A DNA stretch of 64,000 bases from Clostridia bacterium (GTDB lineage: Bacteria; Bacillota; Clostridia; Peptostreptococcales; Anaerovoracaceae). The notes under the pieces were generated by a model. The model ran no database searches, had not been told where the DNA came from, and saw only the letters and a program-made list of their open reading frames with translations. The position numbers and the translations under genes were made by a program. Where the stretch lies: NCBI GenBank assembly GCA_024403115.1, contig JAKSSL010000002.1, positions 1-64,000 on the forward strand. Direction: 5' to 3'. Of the stretch, positions 26,037-33,342 are shown piece after piece (the first letter of the stretch is position 1; each line of letters starts with the position of its first letter).

Positions 26037-26378
26037 TTATTTTATACCGATAATACCTTCATCGATTTCATAAGCAGCTTCAATTACAGGATTAATAGTA
26101 TTAGCTTCGCATACTACTACTTCCTTTTCTTGGCCAAAATCATCTACTTCATTTTCAAGTCTTAAAGCTGGAAGCGGATGATGTTTAACTTCCCTTTTGC
26201 TGCTTACATTCTTAATTTCGTTTAATCTTCTTTGTCTTTCTTCACAATCCTTGATTGTTTCAACAAATTCATCAGAAGTAGCATCGATCATATCTCTTGC
26301 TCTCTTTGAAGCTAAAATAACTAAGCCGTATTTATTTCCTACTTTTTCTCTCAATTCATCAATCTTTGGATATTCCAT
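26037..26378 (-). CDS. rpoZ: RNA polymerase omega subunit, with C-terminal extension
   Basis: 113 residues. The first 50 or so match omega: YPKIDELREKVGNKYGLVILASKRARDMID. Omega helps fold and assemble the beta' subunit. After the core comes a charged stretch and an extra C-terminal part (LPALRLENEVDDFGQEKEVVVCEANTINPVIEAAYEIDEGIIGI), making the protein longer than the usual 65-90. The ATG overlaps the gmk stop codon by one base (TAATG), a translational coupling that matches the common gmk-rpoZ gene order. No strong terminator was recognised behind it; the tRNA promoter follows. Confidence 0.92.
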   Translation of the reverse strand: MEYPKIDELREKVGNKYGLVILASKRARDMIDATSDEFVETIKDCEERQRRLNEIKNVSSKREVKHHPLPALRLENEVDDFGQEKEVVVCEANTINPVIEAAYEIDEGIIGIK

Positions 26379-27013
26379 TATGCTTCCTCCTTAAATTTAT
26401 CAATAACTTGCTGTACTGAATCATCAACCTTTTGATGTAAAGCATCAACAATTGAAATAACTTTCTTTACGCTTGTATCGATATCATCGTTAATGATCAA
26501 ATAATCATATTGAGAAATAAAATCTAATTCTTGGGCAGTTTTGGAAAGACGTTTTTCAATAGTTTCCATGTCATCTGTATTTCTGTTAATGAGACGTTTT
26601 CTCAGTTCAGCCATACTAGGTGGCAGTACAAAAATCAAAACAGCTTCTGGATATGCTTTTTTAACGTTTAAAGCTCCCTGAATATCAATATCTAAAACTA
26701 TATCGATACCTTGCTCCATTTTATCTATTAAAGCTTTTTTAGGTGTACCATAATAGTTGTCGTACACTTGAGCATATTCCAGCAAGCCATCATTTTCAAT
26801 GGTTTCAATAAAAGTTTCTTTGCTGACAAAATAGTAATGAGCGCCTTCAACTTCCCCTTTTCTAGGCTTTCTAGTAGTCATAGAAACGGAAAATTCTAGC
26901 CTGTGATCTTTCACATCATTAATGATTCTGCTGCAAATAGTACCTTTACCTGCTCCTGATGGGCCGGAGATTACTAAAAGCTTTCCTTTTGTACTTTGAA
27001 AATCTTCTTTCAT
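26378..27013 (-). CDS. gmk: Guanylate kinase
   Basis: 211 residues; phosphorylates GMP/dGMP to GDP/dGDP with ATP, in purine nucleotide supply. P-loop ISGPSGAGKGTIC near the N-terminus. GMP-binding elements follow: SVSMTTRKPRKGEVEGAHYYFVSKETF and LEYAQVYDNYYGTPK; the lid-side RLINRNTDDMETIEKRL is typical. AAAGGA lies 7-8 bases before the ATG. It has its own promoter just downstream of yicC, and is coupled to rpoZ. The yicC-gmk-rpoZ order is conserved in Bacillota and many other bacteria. Confidence 0.98.
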   Translation of the reverse strand: MKEDFQSTKGKLLVISGPSGAGKGTICSRIINDVKDHRLEFSVSMTTRKPRKGEVEGAHYYFVSKETFIETIENDGLLEYAQVYDNYYGTPKKALIDKMEQGIDIVLDIDIQGALNVKKAYPEAVLIFVLPPSMAELRKRLINRNTDDMETIEKRLSKTAQELDFISQYDYLIINDDIDTSVKKVISIVDALHQKVDDSVQQVIDKFKEEA

Positions 27014-27045
27014 TTAACTGTCCTTTTCAATAAAACGTAACAATT

Positions 27046-27074
27046 ATTATACCACGGATTTACTTGATTTTCAA
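27046..27074 (-). promoter_or_regulatory. Promoter of gmk-rpoZ
   Basis: Minus-strand -35 TTGAAA (27069-27074), 17-bp spacer ending TGG, -10 TATAAT (27046-27051). The -35 lies 3 bases past the yicC stop codon. Confidence 0.8.
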
Positions 27075-27077
27075 GCA

Positions 27078-27962
27078 TTACTCAATGTTTTGAACTTGTT
27101 CTCTAATCTTTTCTATTTCGTACTTGATTTTAAGCATATTATTGGTAATATCCAAGTTGTTTGCCTTAGAACCAATAGTGTTAGCTTCTCTATTCATCTC
27201 TTGTACCAAGAAGTCCAGTTTTTTACCTTCACCGCCACTTCCACCTAGAATAATATCCTTTAATTGGACAAGGTGGCTGTTTAAACGTGTAATTTCCTCA
27301 TCGATAGCACATTTATCTGCAAAAACAGCAACTTCAGCCATAATTCTATCTTCTGGAATTTCAATTTCTCCATTTAAATATGAATTAATGCGTTCCATAA
27401 GCTTTTCCTTGTATAAAAGCGGAACCTGAGGAGCAAATTCTTCAATCTCATCTAAAATGGATTTAATAAGCTCTCCCTTTGCAAGCAAATCTTCCCCTAA
27501 TTTTGCGCCTTCAACCTTACGCATTTCGTCATGCTTTTCTGCAGCGACTTTTGTAGCTTTAAGGATTGCTTCGCAAATCTCGTCTTCGTTATCCACATCG
27601 GGCATGGCTTTTAAAACCTCAGGCATTTGTGCTAATCTACCCAGACTTACATCTTCTTTCAAATCAAAGCATTCTTTCAGCTCAATTAAATTATCATAAT
27701 ATTCTTGAGCAAGGCCCTTGTTTAAGCTGATGTGAACATCGTTTTCGCTCAAGTTCTCGAAATTAACAAAAACGTCGATTTTACCACGCTTAGCTGTTTC
27801 TTTAATCAAATTTTTGATCTTGTCTTCTGCAAAAGCATACTTTCTTGGTAATTTAACGTTTATGTCAGAATATCTGTGATTAACCGACTTTATTTCTACT
27901 ACAATATTTCTCTTTTCGTCAGTATATTCTCCACGGCCAAAGCCTGTCATACTTTTAATCAT
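27078..27962 (-). CDS. YicC/YloC family endoribonuclease
   Basis: 294 residues from the ATG at 27962 (GGAGG 6 bases upstream), where the family start MIKSMTGFGRGEY begins; the in-frame extension upstream reads into the tRNA-Arg gene and is rejected. N-terminal YicC domain: VEIKSVNHRYSDINVKLPRKY. C-terminal DUF1732: GKKLDFLVQEMNREANTIGSKAN followed by KIKYEIEKIREQVQNIE. Relatives have been reported to act as endoribonucleases in RNA turnover. It lies directly behind tRNA-Arg and ahead of gmk, and may be expressed from the tRNA-Arg promoter. Confidence 0.95.
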   Translation of the reverse strand: MIKSMTGFGRGEYTDEKRNIVVEIKSVNHRYSDINVKLPRKYAFAEDKIKNLIKETAKRGKIDVFVNFENLSENDVHISLNKGLAQEYYDNLIELKECFDLKEDVSLGRLAQMPEVLKAMPDVDNEDEICEAILKATKVAAEKHDEMRKVEGAKLGEDLLAKGELIKSILDEIEEFAPQVPLLYKEKLMERINSYLNGEIEIPEDRIMAEVAVFADKCAIDEEITRLNSHLVQLKDIILGGSGGEGKKLDFLVQEMNREANTIGSKANNLDITNNMLKIKYEIEKIREQVQNIE

Positions 27963-27980
27963 ATTAAACCTCCAGTCATA

Positions 27981-28055
27981 TGGTGTCCCGCAAGAGAATC
28001 GAACTCTCATCGACGCATTCGGAGAGCGTTACTCTATCCATTGAGCTAACGGGAC
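27981..28055 (-). tRNA. tRNA-Arg (CCG)
   Basis: 75 bases with CCA. Acceptor GTCCCGT / GCGGGAC, discriminator A. Loop CTCCGAA gives anticodon CCG, reading CGG; the last anticodon-stem pair is T-T. It lies 18 bases before the yicC start. Confidence 0.92.
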
Positions 28056-28066
28056 CTACAGTAAGA

Positions 28067-28095
28067 ATTATACCATAAATCTCGCCTTTTTCCAA
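28067..28095 (-). promoter_or_regulatory. Promoter of tRNA-Arg (and probably yicC)
   Basis: -35 TTGGAA (28090-28095), 17-bp spacer ending TGG, -10 TATAAT (28067-28072); it lies 4 bases beyond the stop codon of the anchored Fn3-like gene. Confidence 0.8.
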
Positions 28096-28098
28096 ACT

Positions 28099-28743
28099 CT
28101 ACTTGGTCTTAATTGCCCTTGTATCGCTCCACTGACCAAATATCTTTTCACCGCAGGAAACTTTATATGCTCTTACCCTGAAATAATACTTTTTATTCTT
28201 TTGCAAATTGGTGAAATCCTTGTGATTTAGTCTAATGTTTATGGATTTTTTGTTTTTAAAATCATCATTCCTGGAATATTGAACTTGATAGCCTGTTGCT
28301 TTCTTATCTTGGCTGGTTTTTATTGTCAGCTTATGATCTTTCGGGTAATATTTCAAAGAAAGTATATCAATTCTACGCGGTTTTGAAATCACTTTGACTT
28401 CCTTGTAGGCACTATTGTATTTCCATGTGGATTCTGCAGTGATTTTCAGCTGAGAAATACCTTCATTTTTCAAATATAAATAATTATTGCTAATCTTTCC
28501 TATGCTTGAATTACTAAGGCTGTAAGATAATTTACCTTCAGCTTTTATTGGTAATTCATGAGCTGATTCGTCATAAACGAAACTCATGTCTTCAGCCTCT
28601 ATTTCCTGGTCAATTTTCGGCCCAAAATATGACAAAATATCAATTCCATTGCCATTAAAATAGTATCTTTCCACAATAACTCCTAGGACAAAACAGATTA
28701 TTAACAGATAGACAGTGTATTTAATCATCTTTTTCTTACTCAT
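28099..28743 (-). CDS. Membrane-anchored Ig/Fn3-like surface protein
   Basis: 214 residues. A basic N-terminus and one hydrophobic segment (about residues 8-25, YTVYLLIICFVLGVIV) form an uncleaved-looking signal anchor; the rest is predicted outside. Residues about 50-120 form a beta-rich Ig-like segment. The C-terminal 90 form a Fn3-like domain: GYQVQYSRNDDFKN, then LQKNKKYYFRVRAYKVS and GQWSDT. That domain resembles the C-terminal domain of the giant protein in this window (YYFKVRGY). No enzyme motif. Its minus-strand promoter shares the -10 region with the divergent tRNA-Glu promoter, and a 20-bp inverted-repeat site lies 4 bases upstream of its -35. Function unknown; a surface or envelope role is likely. 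Confidence 0.7.
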   Translation of the reverse strand: MSKKKMIKYTVYLLIICFVLGVIVERYYFNGNGIDILSYFGPKIDQEIEAEDMSFVYDESAHELPIKAEGKLSYSLSNSSIGKISNNYLYLKNEGISQLKITAESTWKYNSAYKEVKVISKPRRIDILSLKYYPKDHKLTIKTSQDKKATGYQVQYSRNDDFKNKKSINIRLNHKDFTNLQKNKKYYFRVRAYKVSCGEKIFGQWSDTRAIKTK

Positions 28744-28765
28744 AACACTATTTAATTCCTTCCCC

Positions 28766-28794
28766 TTGTATTAATTTATTATTTGTGGTATTAT
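28766..28794 (+). promoter_or_regulatory. Promoter of tRNA-Glu
   Basis: Plus-strand -35 TTGTAT (28766-28771), 17-bp spacer ending TGG, -10 TATTAT (28789-28794). The -10 coincides with the minus-strand -10 of the neighbouring gene. Confidence 0.7.
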
Positions 28795-28818
28795 ATACAA
28801 GCCTTTGAAAGAAGTAAA
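28790..28818 (-). promoter_or_regulatory. Promoter of the anchored Fn3-like gene
   Basis: Minus-strand -35 TTTACT (28813-28818), 17-bp spacer, -10 TATAAT (28790-28795). The weak -35 and adjacent inverted repeat suggest activation by a DNA-binding protein. Confidence 0.6.
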
Positions 28819-28822
28819 TACA

Positions 28823-28842
28823 GTGTCACAAATTGTGAACAA
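28823..28842 (-). promoter_or_regulatory. 20-bp site with inverted repeat TCACAA-A-TTGTGA (copy 1)
   Basis: The 20-mer containing tcacaaattgtga is identical to the one at 43438-43457. On the minus strand it ends 4 bp before the -35-like hexamer of the anchored Fn3-like gene. Candidate regulator-binding site. Confidence 0.55.
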
Positions 28843-28850
28843 GAATTTAA

Positions 28851-28925
28851 GGCCCTATGGTCAAGCGGTTAAGACGTCACCCTCTCACGGTGAAATCTCG
28901 GGTTCGATTCCCGGTAGGGTCACCA
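28851..28925 (+). tRNA. tRNA-Glu (CTC)
   Basis: 75 bases with encoded CCA. Acceptor GGCCCTA / TAGGGTC, discriminator A. Anticodon stem TCACC / GGTGA, loop CTCTCAC giving CTC, reading GAG. The only plus-strand gene in the window. Confidence 0.95.
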
Positions 28926-28958
28926 AAAAATAGCATCTAAATGATGCTATTTTTTTTA
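28926..28958. terminator. Bidirectional terminator between tRNA-Glu and the Eis-like gene
   Basis: Stem AAAAATAGCATC / GATGCTATTTTT with a 5-base loop. It ends tRNA-Glu on the plus strand; on the minus strand it follows the Eis-like gene, whose stop codon lies in the T/A run. Confidence 0.88.
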
Positions 28959-30248
28959 ATAATCTGTATTAGTAAATGGTTTTTGACTAACGTGGAACAA
29001 AGCGTCCATAATATCTTCATCTCCGTTAGTTTCAAGAACTCCCAGTCTTGCTAAAGCCCCGAAATCACAGGATCCCATCAATAAAGCGGAAATGTCTGAT
29101 AAATTACCTTTTACGTATTCATCAGCAGCATCGCATGGGTACCAGTGACCATTCTTAAACTCTACAGCCTGTTCAAATTCTCTGTGTTTAAATTCATCAT
29201 ATATCACGAACTTTAGCTTTCTGTCGTGAGTTAAGAACTTTCTGTGCTCTGTTCCTTGTACAAAAGCTTTTAAATCGCTTATCTTATACATTGTTCCTAC
29301 AGCTTGTAGGTTAGTTTCCATAAAGCCGAAATCGATATATCCCCTGTTAGTACTTTGACAGTTAGGAAATACATAGGTAAAATCAGCTTCACCTGAACGA
29401 ATTACAAGCCTTTGAGCCAGATCAGCTTGAGCCTGCAAGCCTCCCAAAAGCTCTGCAAGGACTTCCTTGTCGCTATATACAAGCTCTTTAACGTTCATGT
29501 AATTAATTGTATAGTTTTCGTCACTATCAGCTTCAAAATCAAAGGCAACATATCCCTTCATTTGGCCATTCTCATCATAATATCCAAAGCGTCTAGTGTC
29601 GCTGTCGCCATCAATATCTCTTAGCTCGTCTTCAAATTTGTAAACCATACCGTGATATGAGTGTACATAGTCCTTATAGCATTGAATCAAAGCATCATAT
29701 TCCTTGTGAATATCAACAAATCTCAAATGGGAATAATCGTGTTTAGGAAGTGATGCTGTATCTAAAGTGTACTCATTTATCTTAGTTCCATAACCGTAAC
29801 CCATTGATTTATAGAAATCTATTCTAAAAGGTAAAAGCATATTTAATATGGCACCGCTAGCTTTAGCATAATACTCTGAAAACTCGATCATATTCTTTGC
29901 AGCACCCTTTTTCTTGTGCAAAGGATGTACTGCCAAAGCCATAACACCAACAGATTTTCTCATTTCACCAAACAAATTAATGTCAAAATCTATAAGCTTC
30001 ATTGTGGCAATAATCTTACCTTCTTCATATAGGCCATAGAAATTAATACCCTTGTCATTTCTCATTGAATTGATAATTCTAGGACCATATTTTTCTCTGC
30101 CATCGTCCCCTTGAGATTTTCCTTGAGGATAAGCGTTCAAATAGCAGTCTAAATAAGCATCAAGATCTGATTCTGGTACTGCTTTTACCACTCTCTTTTG
30201 ACCTTGAGGTCCTACAAATTCCTTGAAAATTTTACTATTCTCGTTCAT
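28956..30248 (-). CDS. Eis-like GNAT N-acetyltransferase
   Basis: 430 residues. The N-terminal GNAT domain has the acetyl-CoA loop in VGVMALAVHPLHKKKGAAKNMIEFS and the follow-on YYAKASGAILNMLLPFRIDFYKSMGYGYG. A second GNAT-like domain spans the middle, and an SCP2-like C-terminal domain carries KFVIYDE and LLMGSCDFGALARLG. This tri-domain layout is that of the Eis family, whose mycobacterial member acetylates aminoglycosides and proteins; clostridial substrates are unknown, so resistance should not be assumed. Last gene of ygiQ-sfsA-eis, 11 bases behind sfsA. Confidence 0.88.
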   Translation of the reverse strand: MNENSKIFKEFVGPQGQKRVVKAVPESDLDAYLDCYLNAYPQGKSQGDDGREKYGPRIINSMRNDKGINFYGLYEEGKIIATMKLIDFDINLFGEMRKSVGVMALAVHPLHKKKGAAKNMIEFSEYYAKASGAILNMLLPFRIDFYKSMGYGYGTKINEYTLDTASLPKHDYSHLRFVDIHKEYDALIQCYKDYVHSYHGMVYKFEDELRDIDGDSDTRRFGYYDENGQMKGYVAFDFEADSDENYTINYMNVKELVYSDKEVLAELLGGLQAQADLAQRLVIRSGEADFTYVFPNCQSTNRGYIDFGFMETNLQAVGTMYKISDLKAFVQGTEHRKFLTHDRKLKFVIYDEFKHREFEQAVEFKNGHWYPCDAADEYVKGNLSDISALLMGSCDFGALARLGVLETNGDEDIMDALFHVSQKPFTNTDY

Positions 30249-30259
30249 GATTAACTCCT

Positions 30260-30967
30260 TTAGTAATCTAAATCTATGTTAATTTTATCAAAAATCTCTA
30301 AAGAATCAATATCTACTTTACAATTATATGCGTATATTTCAACGCCTTTTGCTTTTGCCTCTTTTAAAGCTAAGCCAAACTCACTTTGAGTATCATAATT
30401 AGGCCCAAACAAGCTGGCCTCCTCCATTTGAATTACAAAAATAATGGCAGCCTCATAGCCCTCCTCTTTTGCTTGACAGAGTTCCTTAATGTGTTTAAGA
30501 CCCCTTAGCGTAGGAGCATCTGGGAAACGGCACAATCCGTCTTCTTCCAAGGTAACTCCCTTTACTTCCACAAAAGCTTTCTTCCCATATATATCTTCCA
30601 AATATAAGTCAAAGCGAGAATCCTTGTATGTTTTCTCAGGCTTAATACATGTTAGTTCATCCATATTGGAAAGTGAGATTCTTTTATCAGTAAAAGCCTC
30701 ATATACCACCTTATTAGGAGCTTGGGAGTCCATATTGATAAGCTTGCCAGCTTTTTCTACAGCCACCAAAGAATATCTCATCTTACGATTACCCATTCTC
30801 CCATTAAAATCCTCAAGGTAAACCTTGCACTTAGGCACCAACAGTTCTTTACAGCGCCCAGTGTTTTTCACATGAACCTTTTCCTCTTTGCCGTCCACAA
30901 TAACTTGGGCCACAAATCTATTAGGCCTTGAAACAAATTGTCCACATACTATTTTTTCGTATTTCAT
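30260..30967 (-). CDS. sfsA: SfsA family DNA/RNA nuclease-like protein
   Basis: 235 residues, full length. N-terminal OB-like part: FVSRPNRFVAQVIVDGKEEKVHVKNTGRCKELL. C-terminal restriction-endonuclease-like part with SRFDLYLED and KAFVEVKGVTLEEDGLCRFPDAPTLRGLKHI, giving the D...E-x-K nuclease motif. First described as a sugar-fermentation stimulation protein; later work assigns nucleic-acid binding and nuclease activity. Its ATG overlaps the ygiQ end by 4 bases (ATGA). Confidence 0.96.
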   Translation of the reverse strand: MKYEKIVCGQFVSRPNRFVAQVIVDGKEEKVHVKNTGRCKELLVPKCKVYLEDFNGRMGNRKMRYSLVAVEKAGKLINMDSQAPNKVVYEAFTDKRISLSNMDELTCIKPEKTYKDSRFDLYLEDIYGKKAFVEVKGVTLEEDGLCRFPDAPTLRGLKHIKELCQAKEEGYEAAIIFVIQMEEASLFGPNYDTQSEFGLALKEAKAKGVEIYAYNCKVDIDSLEIFDKINIDLDY

Positions 30968-32760
30968 CTCTTATTTCCAAGTAGCACAGGTATTAAATCT
31001 TCACGACCCGCTTTTTTCAAAGCTTTTATAACATATTTGCGATTTTCTGCTTTATTAAAATGTATCAAAGCTCTCTGCATACGCTTTTCTTCCATGTCCT
31101 TGGCAACGTAAACCTTCTTGCCAGTATAAGGATCTATTTCTGTGTAGAACATACAAGTTGAAAGTGTTCCAGGCGTAGGATAAAAGTCTTGAACCTGATC
31201 TGGAACGAAGCCGTAATTCTTTAAGAATAAAGCTAATTCAATTGCATCATCCAAAGTTGAGCCTGGATGTGAAGATATTAAATAAGGTATTAAATACTGC
31301 TTTTTAGCCTGTTTTTTGTTCTCACGGAAGTATTTATCACTAAAGCTTAAAAAGCTGTCTACGGCTGGTTTTCTCATGTAATATAGCACATTCTCCGACA
31401 CGTGTTCTGGAGCCACCTTCAAAGTTCCGCTAACATGATTTCCCACCAATTCTTTAATAAATAAATCGCAGTTTTTGTCGGCTAATAGATAATCATATCT
31501 AATACCTGAACGAATAAATACTTTTTTGACCTTAGGTAAAGCTCTAACTGCTTTAAGAATATCCAAGTATTCCAAATGATCCACATCCATGTTCTTGCAA
31601 ACTGTAGGATATAGACAGTCTTTTCCCTTACAAACTCCAGCTTTAAGTTGTTTCTTGCAAGCTGGGCCTCTGAAATTGGCAGTTGGCCCACCTATGTCGT
31701 GAATATAGCCTTTAAAATCAGGCAATTTAGTAAGCTTTTCAGCTTCATGTACTATGGAGTGCTTGCTTCGGCCTCTAACCTGTCTGCCTTGGTGATAAGT
31801 TAAAGCGCAGAAAGTGCATCCACCAAAACATCCACGGCTGGATACTATGCTAAATTTAACCTCATCAAAAGCAGGAATTCCACCTAAAGCATCGTAGCTT
31901 GGATGCCAATTATTCTCATAAGGTAATTGGTAAACCTCATCTAATTCCTGTGAATTCAAAGGCTCTTGAGGTGGATTTTGAACCACATATACTGTATCAG
32001 TATATTTTTCCACCAATTGTTTACCGTTTATATAATCGTTGTTTTCGTTTTGTATTTTAAAGCTATGCGCATAAGCTTCTTTGGAGCTTTGTATATCTTC
32101 GAAGCTAGGCAATATAATAGCATCATCAAGAAAACCATCCTTAGCTCGAAAGACAGTACCATTTACCCATGTAATATCCTTTGCATTTAAACCTTGGTTT
32201 AAAGCATCGACTATTTCTAATATGGCTCTTTCACCCATACCATAAATCAACAAATCAGCCTTAGAATCTAGCAATATGCTTCTTCTAATCTTGTTAGACC
32301 AGTAATCGTAATGGGCAAAGCGTCTTAAACTAGCTTCAAGTCCCCCTATTATAACTGGCACATCTTTGTAGGCTTCTTTTGCTTTATTAGTATAAACAAT
32401 TACAGCCCTATCCGGTCTGCCAGGATCCAGCTTAGGATTCTCACGGGCTGCTTTTGGCGCATAATCATCGAATTTTCTCTTATGTTTAAAAACGGAATAA
32501 TTATTTACCATGGAATCCACAACGCCACTGTTGATTAAAAAGCCAAGTCTAGGCTTTCCAAAACGCCTAAAATCCTCAACATTTGTGTAGTCAGGGCGTG
32601 GTAAAATACCCACCTTGTAGCCAGCTTTTTCCAAAAAGCGGGAAATAATCGCTGTACCAAAGGAGTGATGATCCACATAAGCATCACCGGTAACAAGGAC
32701 AAAGTCCACCTGTTCCCAGCCTCTATTGTTCATTTCTTCTCTATTTATTGGTAAAAACAT
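30964..32760 (-). CDS. YgiQ family radical SAM protein
   Basis: 598 residues. The N-terminal YgiQ domain (FLPINREEMNNRGWEQVDFVLVTGDAYVDHHSFG) is followed by a radical SAM core with cluster motif CFGGCTFCALTYHQGR. A C-terminal DUF3362-like part contains YPTPGTLSTCMFYTEIDPYTGK. A Cys-rich stretch after the core (CKKQLKAGVCKGKDC) is usual for the family. The reaction is unknown. The promoter's -10 box is only 6 bases from this ATG, so either the mRNA is leaderless or translation starts at the ATG nine codons later; the family N-terminus supports the first ATG. First gene of ygiQ-sfsA-eis. Confidence 0.94.
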   Translation of the reverse strand: MFLPINREEMNNRGWEQVDFVLVTGDAYVDHHSFGTAIISRFLEKAGYKVGILPRPDYTNVEDFRRFGKPRLGFLINSGVVDSMVNNYSVFKHKRKFDDYAPKAARENPKLDPGRPDRAVIVYTNKAKEAYKDVPVIIGGLEASLRRFAHYDYWSNKIRRSILLDSKADLLIYGMGERAILEIVDALNQGLNAKDITWVNGTVFRAKDGFLDDAIILPSFEDIQSSKEAYAHSFKIQNENNDYINGKQLVEKYTDTVYVVQNPPQEPLNSQELDEVYQLPYENNWHPSYDALGGIPAFDEVKFSIVSSRGCFGGCTFCALTYHQGRQVRGRSKHSIVHEAEKLTKLPDFKGYIHDIGGPTANFRGPACKKQLKAGVCKGKDCLYPTVCKNMDVDHLEYLDILKAVRALPKVKKVFIRSGIRYDYLLADKNCDLFIKELVGNHVSGTLKVAPEHVSENVLYYMRKPAVDSFLSFSDKYFRENKKQAKKQYLIPYLISSHPGSTLDDAIELALFLKNYGFVPDQVQDFYPTPGTLSTCMFYTEIDPYTGKKVYVAKDMEEKRMQRALIHFNKAENRKYVIKALKKAGREDLIPVLLGNKR

Positions 32761-32766
32761 AATAAT

Positions 32767-32795
32767 ATTTTACTAGAATATGGATAAATTTACAA
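32767..32795 (-). promoter_or_regulatory. Promoter of ygiQ-sfsA-eis
   Basis: -35 TTGTAA (32790-32795), 17-bp spacer, -10 TAAAAT (32767-32772). The -10 ends 6 bases before the ygiQ ATG, predicting a transcript with almost no 5' untranslated region. Confidence 0.65.
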
Positions 32796-32803
32796 ATTAA
32801 AAA

Positions 32804-32835
32804 TAAAAAAACAAACCCCAATAATGAGGTTTGTT
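32804..32835 (-). terminator. Terminator after the small P-loop gene
   Basis: 10-bp stem AACAAACCTC / GGGGTTTGTT (one G-T pair), loop ATTATT, followed by a T run. Confidence 0.85.
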
Positions 32836-32843
32836 ATTTACAA

Positions 32844-33269
32844 TTATTGATTAATGATTGTGCACTTTGAGAAGTCTACTCCAACCATTTCTTCCTTGTC
32901 TGCACTTAAGCTAACAACGAAGTCCATTCCATAGTTCTTGGAAATATCATCTAATCTATCAATATATTCAGGAAGATCTGACAAAGCAAAGTCTGCATGC
33001 TTTAAGATGCTGTCAATATAGATAGTTTCAATGTCATGGTCAGCTGAGATGATTCCATATAAGAAACCAATGTATTCATCGCTGTTTGTTACGTGTTCGT
33101 AATCTTCCATGCAGATAACTCTAATTCTATATTTCAAGCTGTACATTAATCTTTGGTCCTTAGTAATGAATACGATGCTGCCCTTTGCGTTTTCAACGTT
33201 TTCATTAGCTAATTCAGTGATTTGTTTTGTCTTTCCTGAACCCTTATGTCCAACTAAAATTTTTACCAT
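32844..33269 (-). CDS. Small P-loop NTP-binding protein of unknown function
   Basis: 141 residues. A Walker A motif lies at the very start (MVKILVGHKGSGKTKQI) and a Walker B-like strand at ETIYIDSILKHAD. No further domain fits the remaining length, so this is a minimal P-loop fold. Clostridial relatives are sometimes labelled PilT-like or ATP-binding, which the sequence does not prove. AGGAGG lies 8 bases before the ATG. It is transcribed alone, with a promoter whose -35 sits in the rlmN terminator loop and with its own terminator. No partner gene is evident. Confidence 0.75.
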   Translation of the reverse strand: MVKILVGHKGSGKTKQITELANENVENAKGSIVFITKDQRLMYSLKYRIRVICMEDYEHVTNSDEYIGFLYGIISADHDIETIYIDSILKHADFALSDLPEYIDRLDDISKNYGMDFVVSLSADKEEMVGVDFSKCTIINQ

Positions 33270-33302
33270 TTTTTGTGTTCCTCCTGGATAAATATTTTAA
33301 TT

Positions 33303-33331
33303 ATTATACAATAATAAATAGGCTATTTCAA
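33303..33331 (-). promoter_or_regulatory. Promoter of the small P-loop gene
   Basis: -35 TTGAAA (33326-33331), 17-bp spacer, -10 TATAAT (33303-33308). The -35 occupies the loop of the rlmN terminator hairpin. Confidence 0.78.
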
Positions 33332-33342
33332 GCCTATTTATT
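33313..33342 (-). terminator. Terminator after rlmN
   Basis: 11-bp stem AATAAATAGGC / GCCTATTTATT with an 8-base loop; its 5' arm covers the rlmN stop codon. The T tract is poor (TGTATAAT), so termination may be partial. Confidence 0.6.

Noticed and set aside
26000-26040. Terminator after rpoZ
   Set aside because: Only a weak A/T-rich TTTGT/ACAAA pairing was found, without a convincing T run.
28823-28842. Rex or FNR/CRP binding site
   Set aside because: The arms do not fit Rex (TTGTTAA-N4-TTAACAA), and the orientation of TCACA and TGTGA is the reverse of the CRP half-site order.
28956-30248. Aminoglycoside resistance by an Eis enzyme
   Set aside because: The family match is good, but resistance is known only for particular Eis proteins; nothing here shows the substrate.
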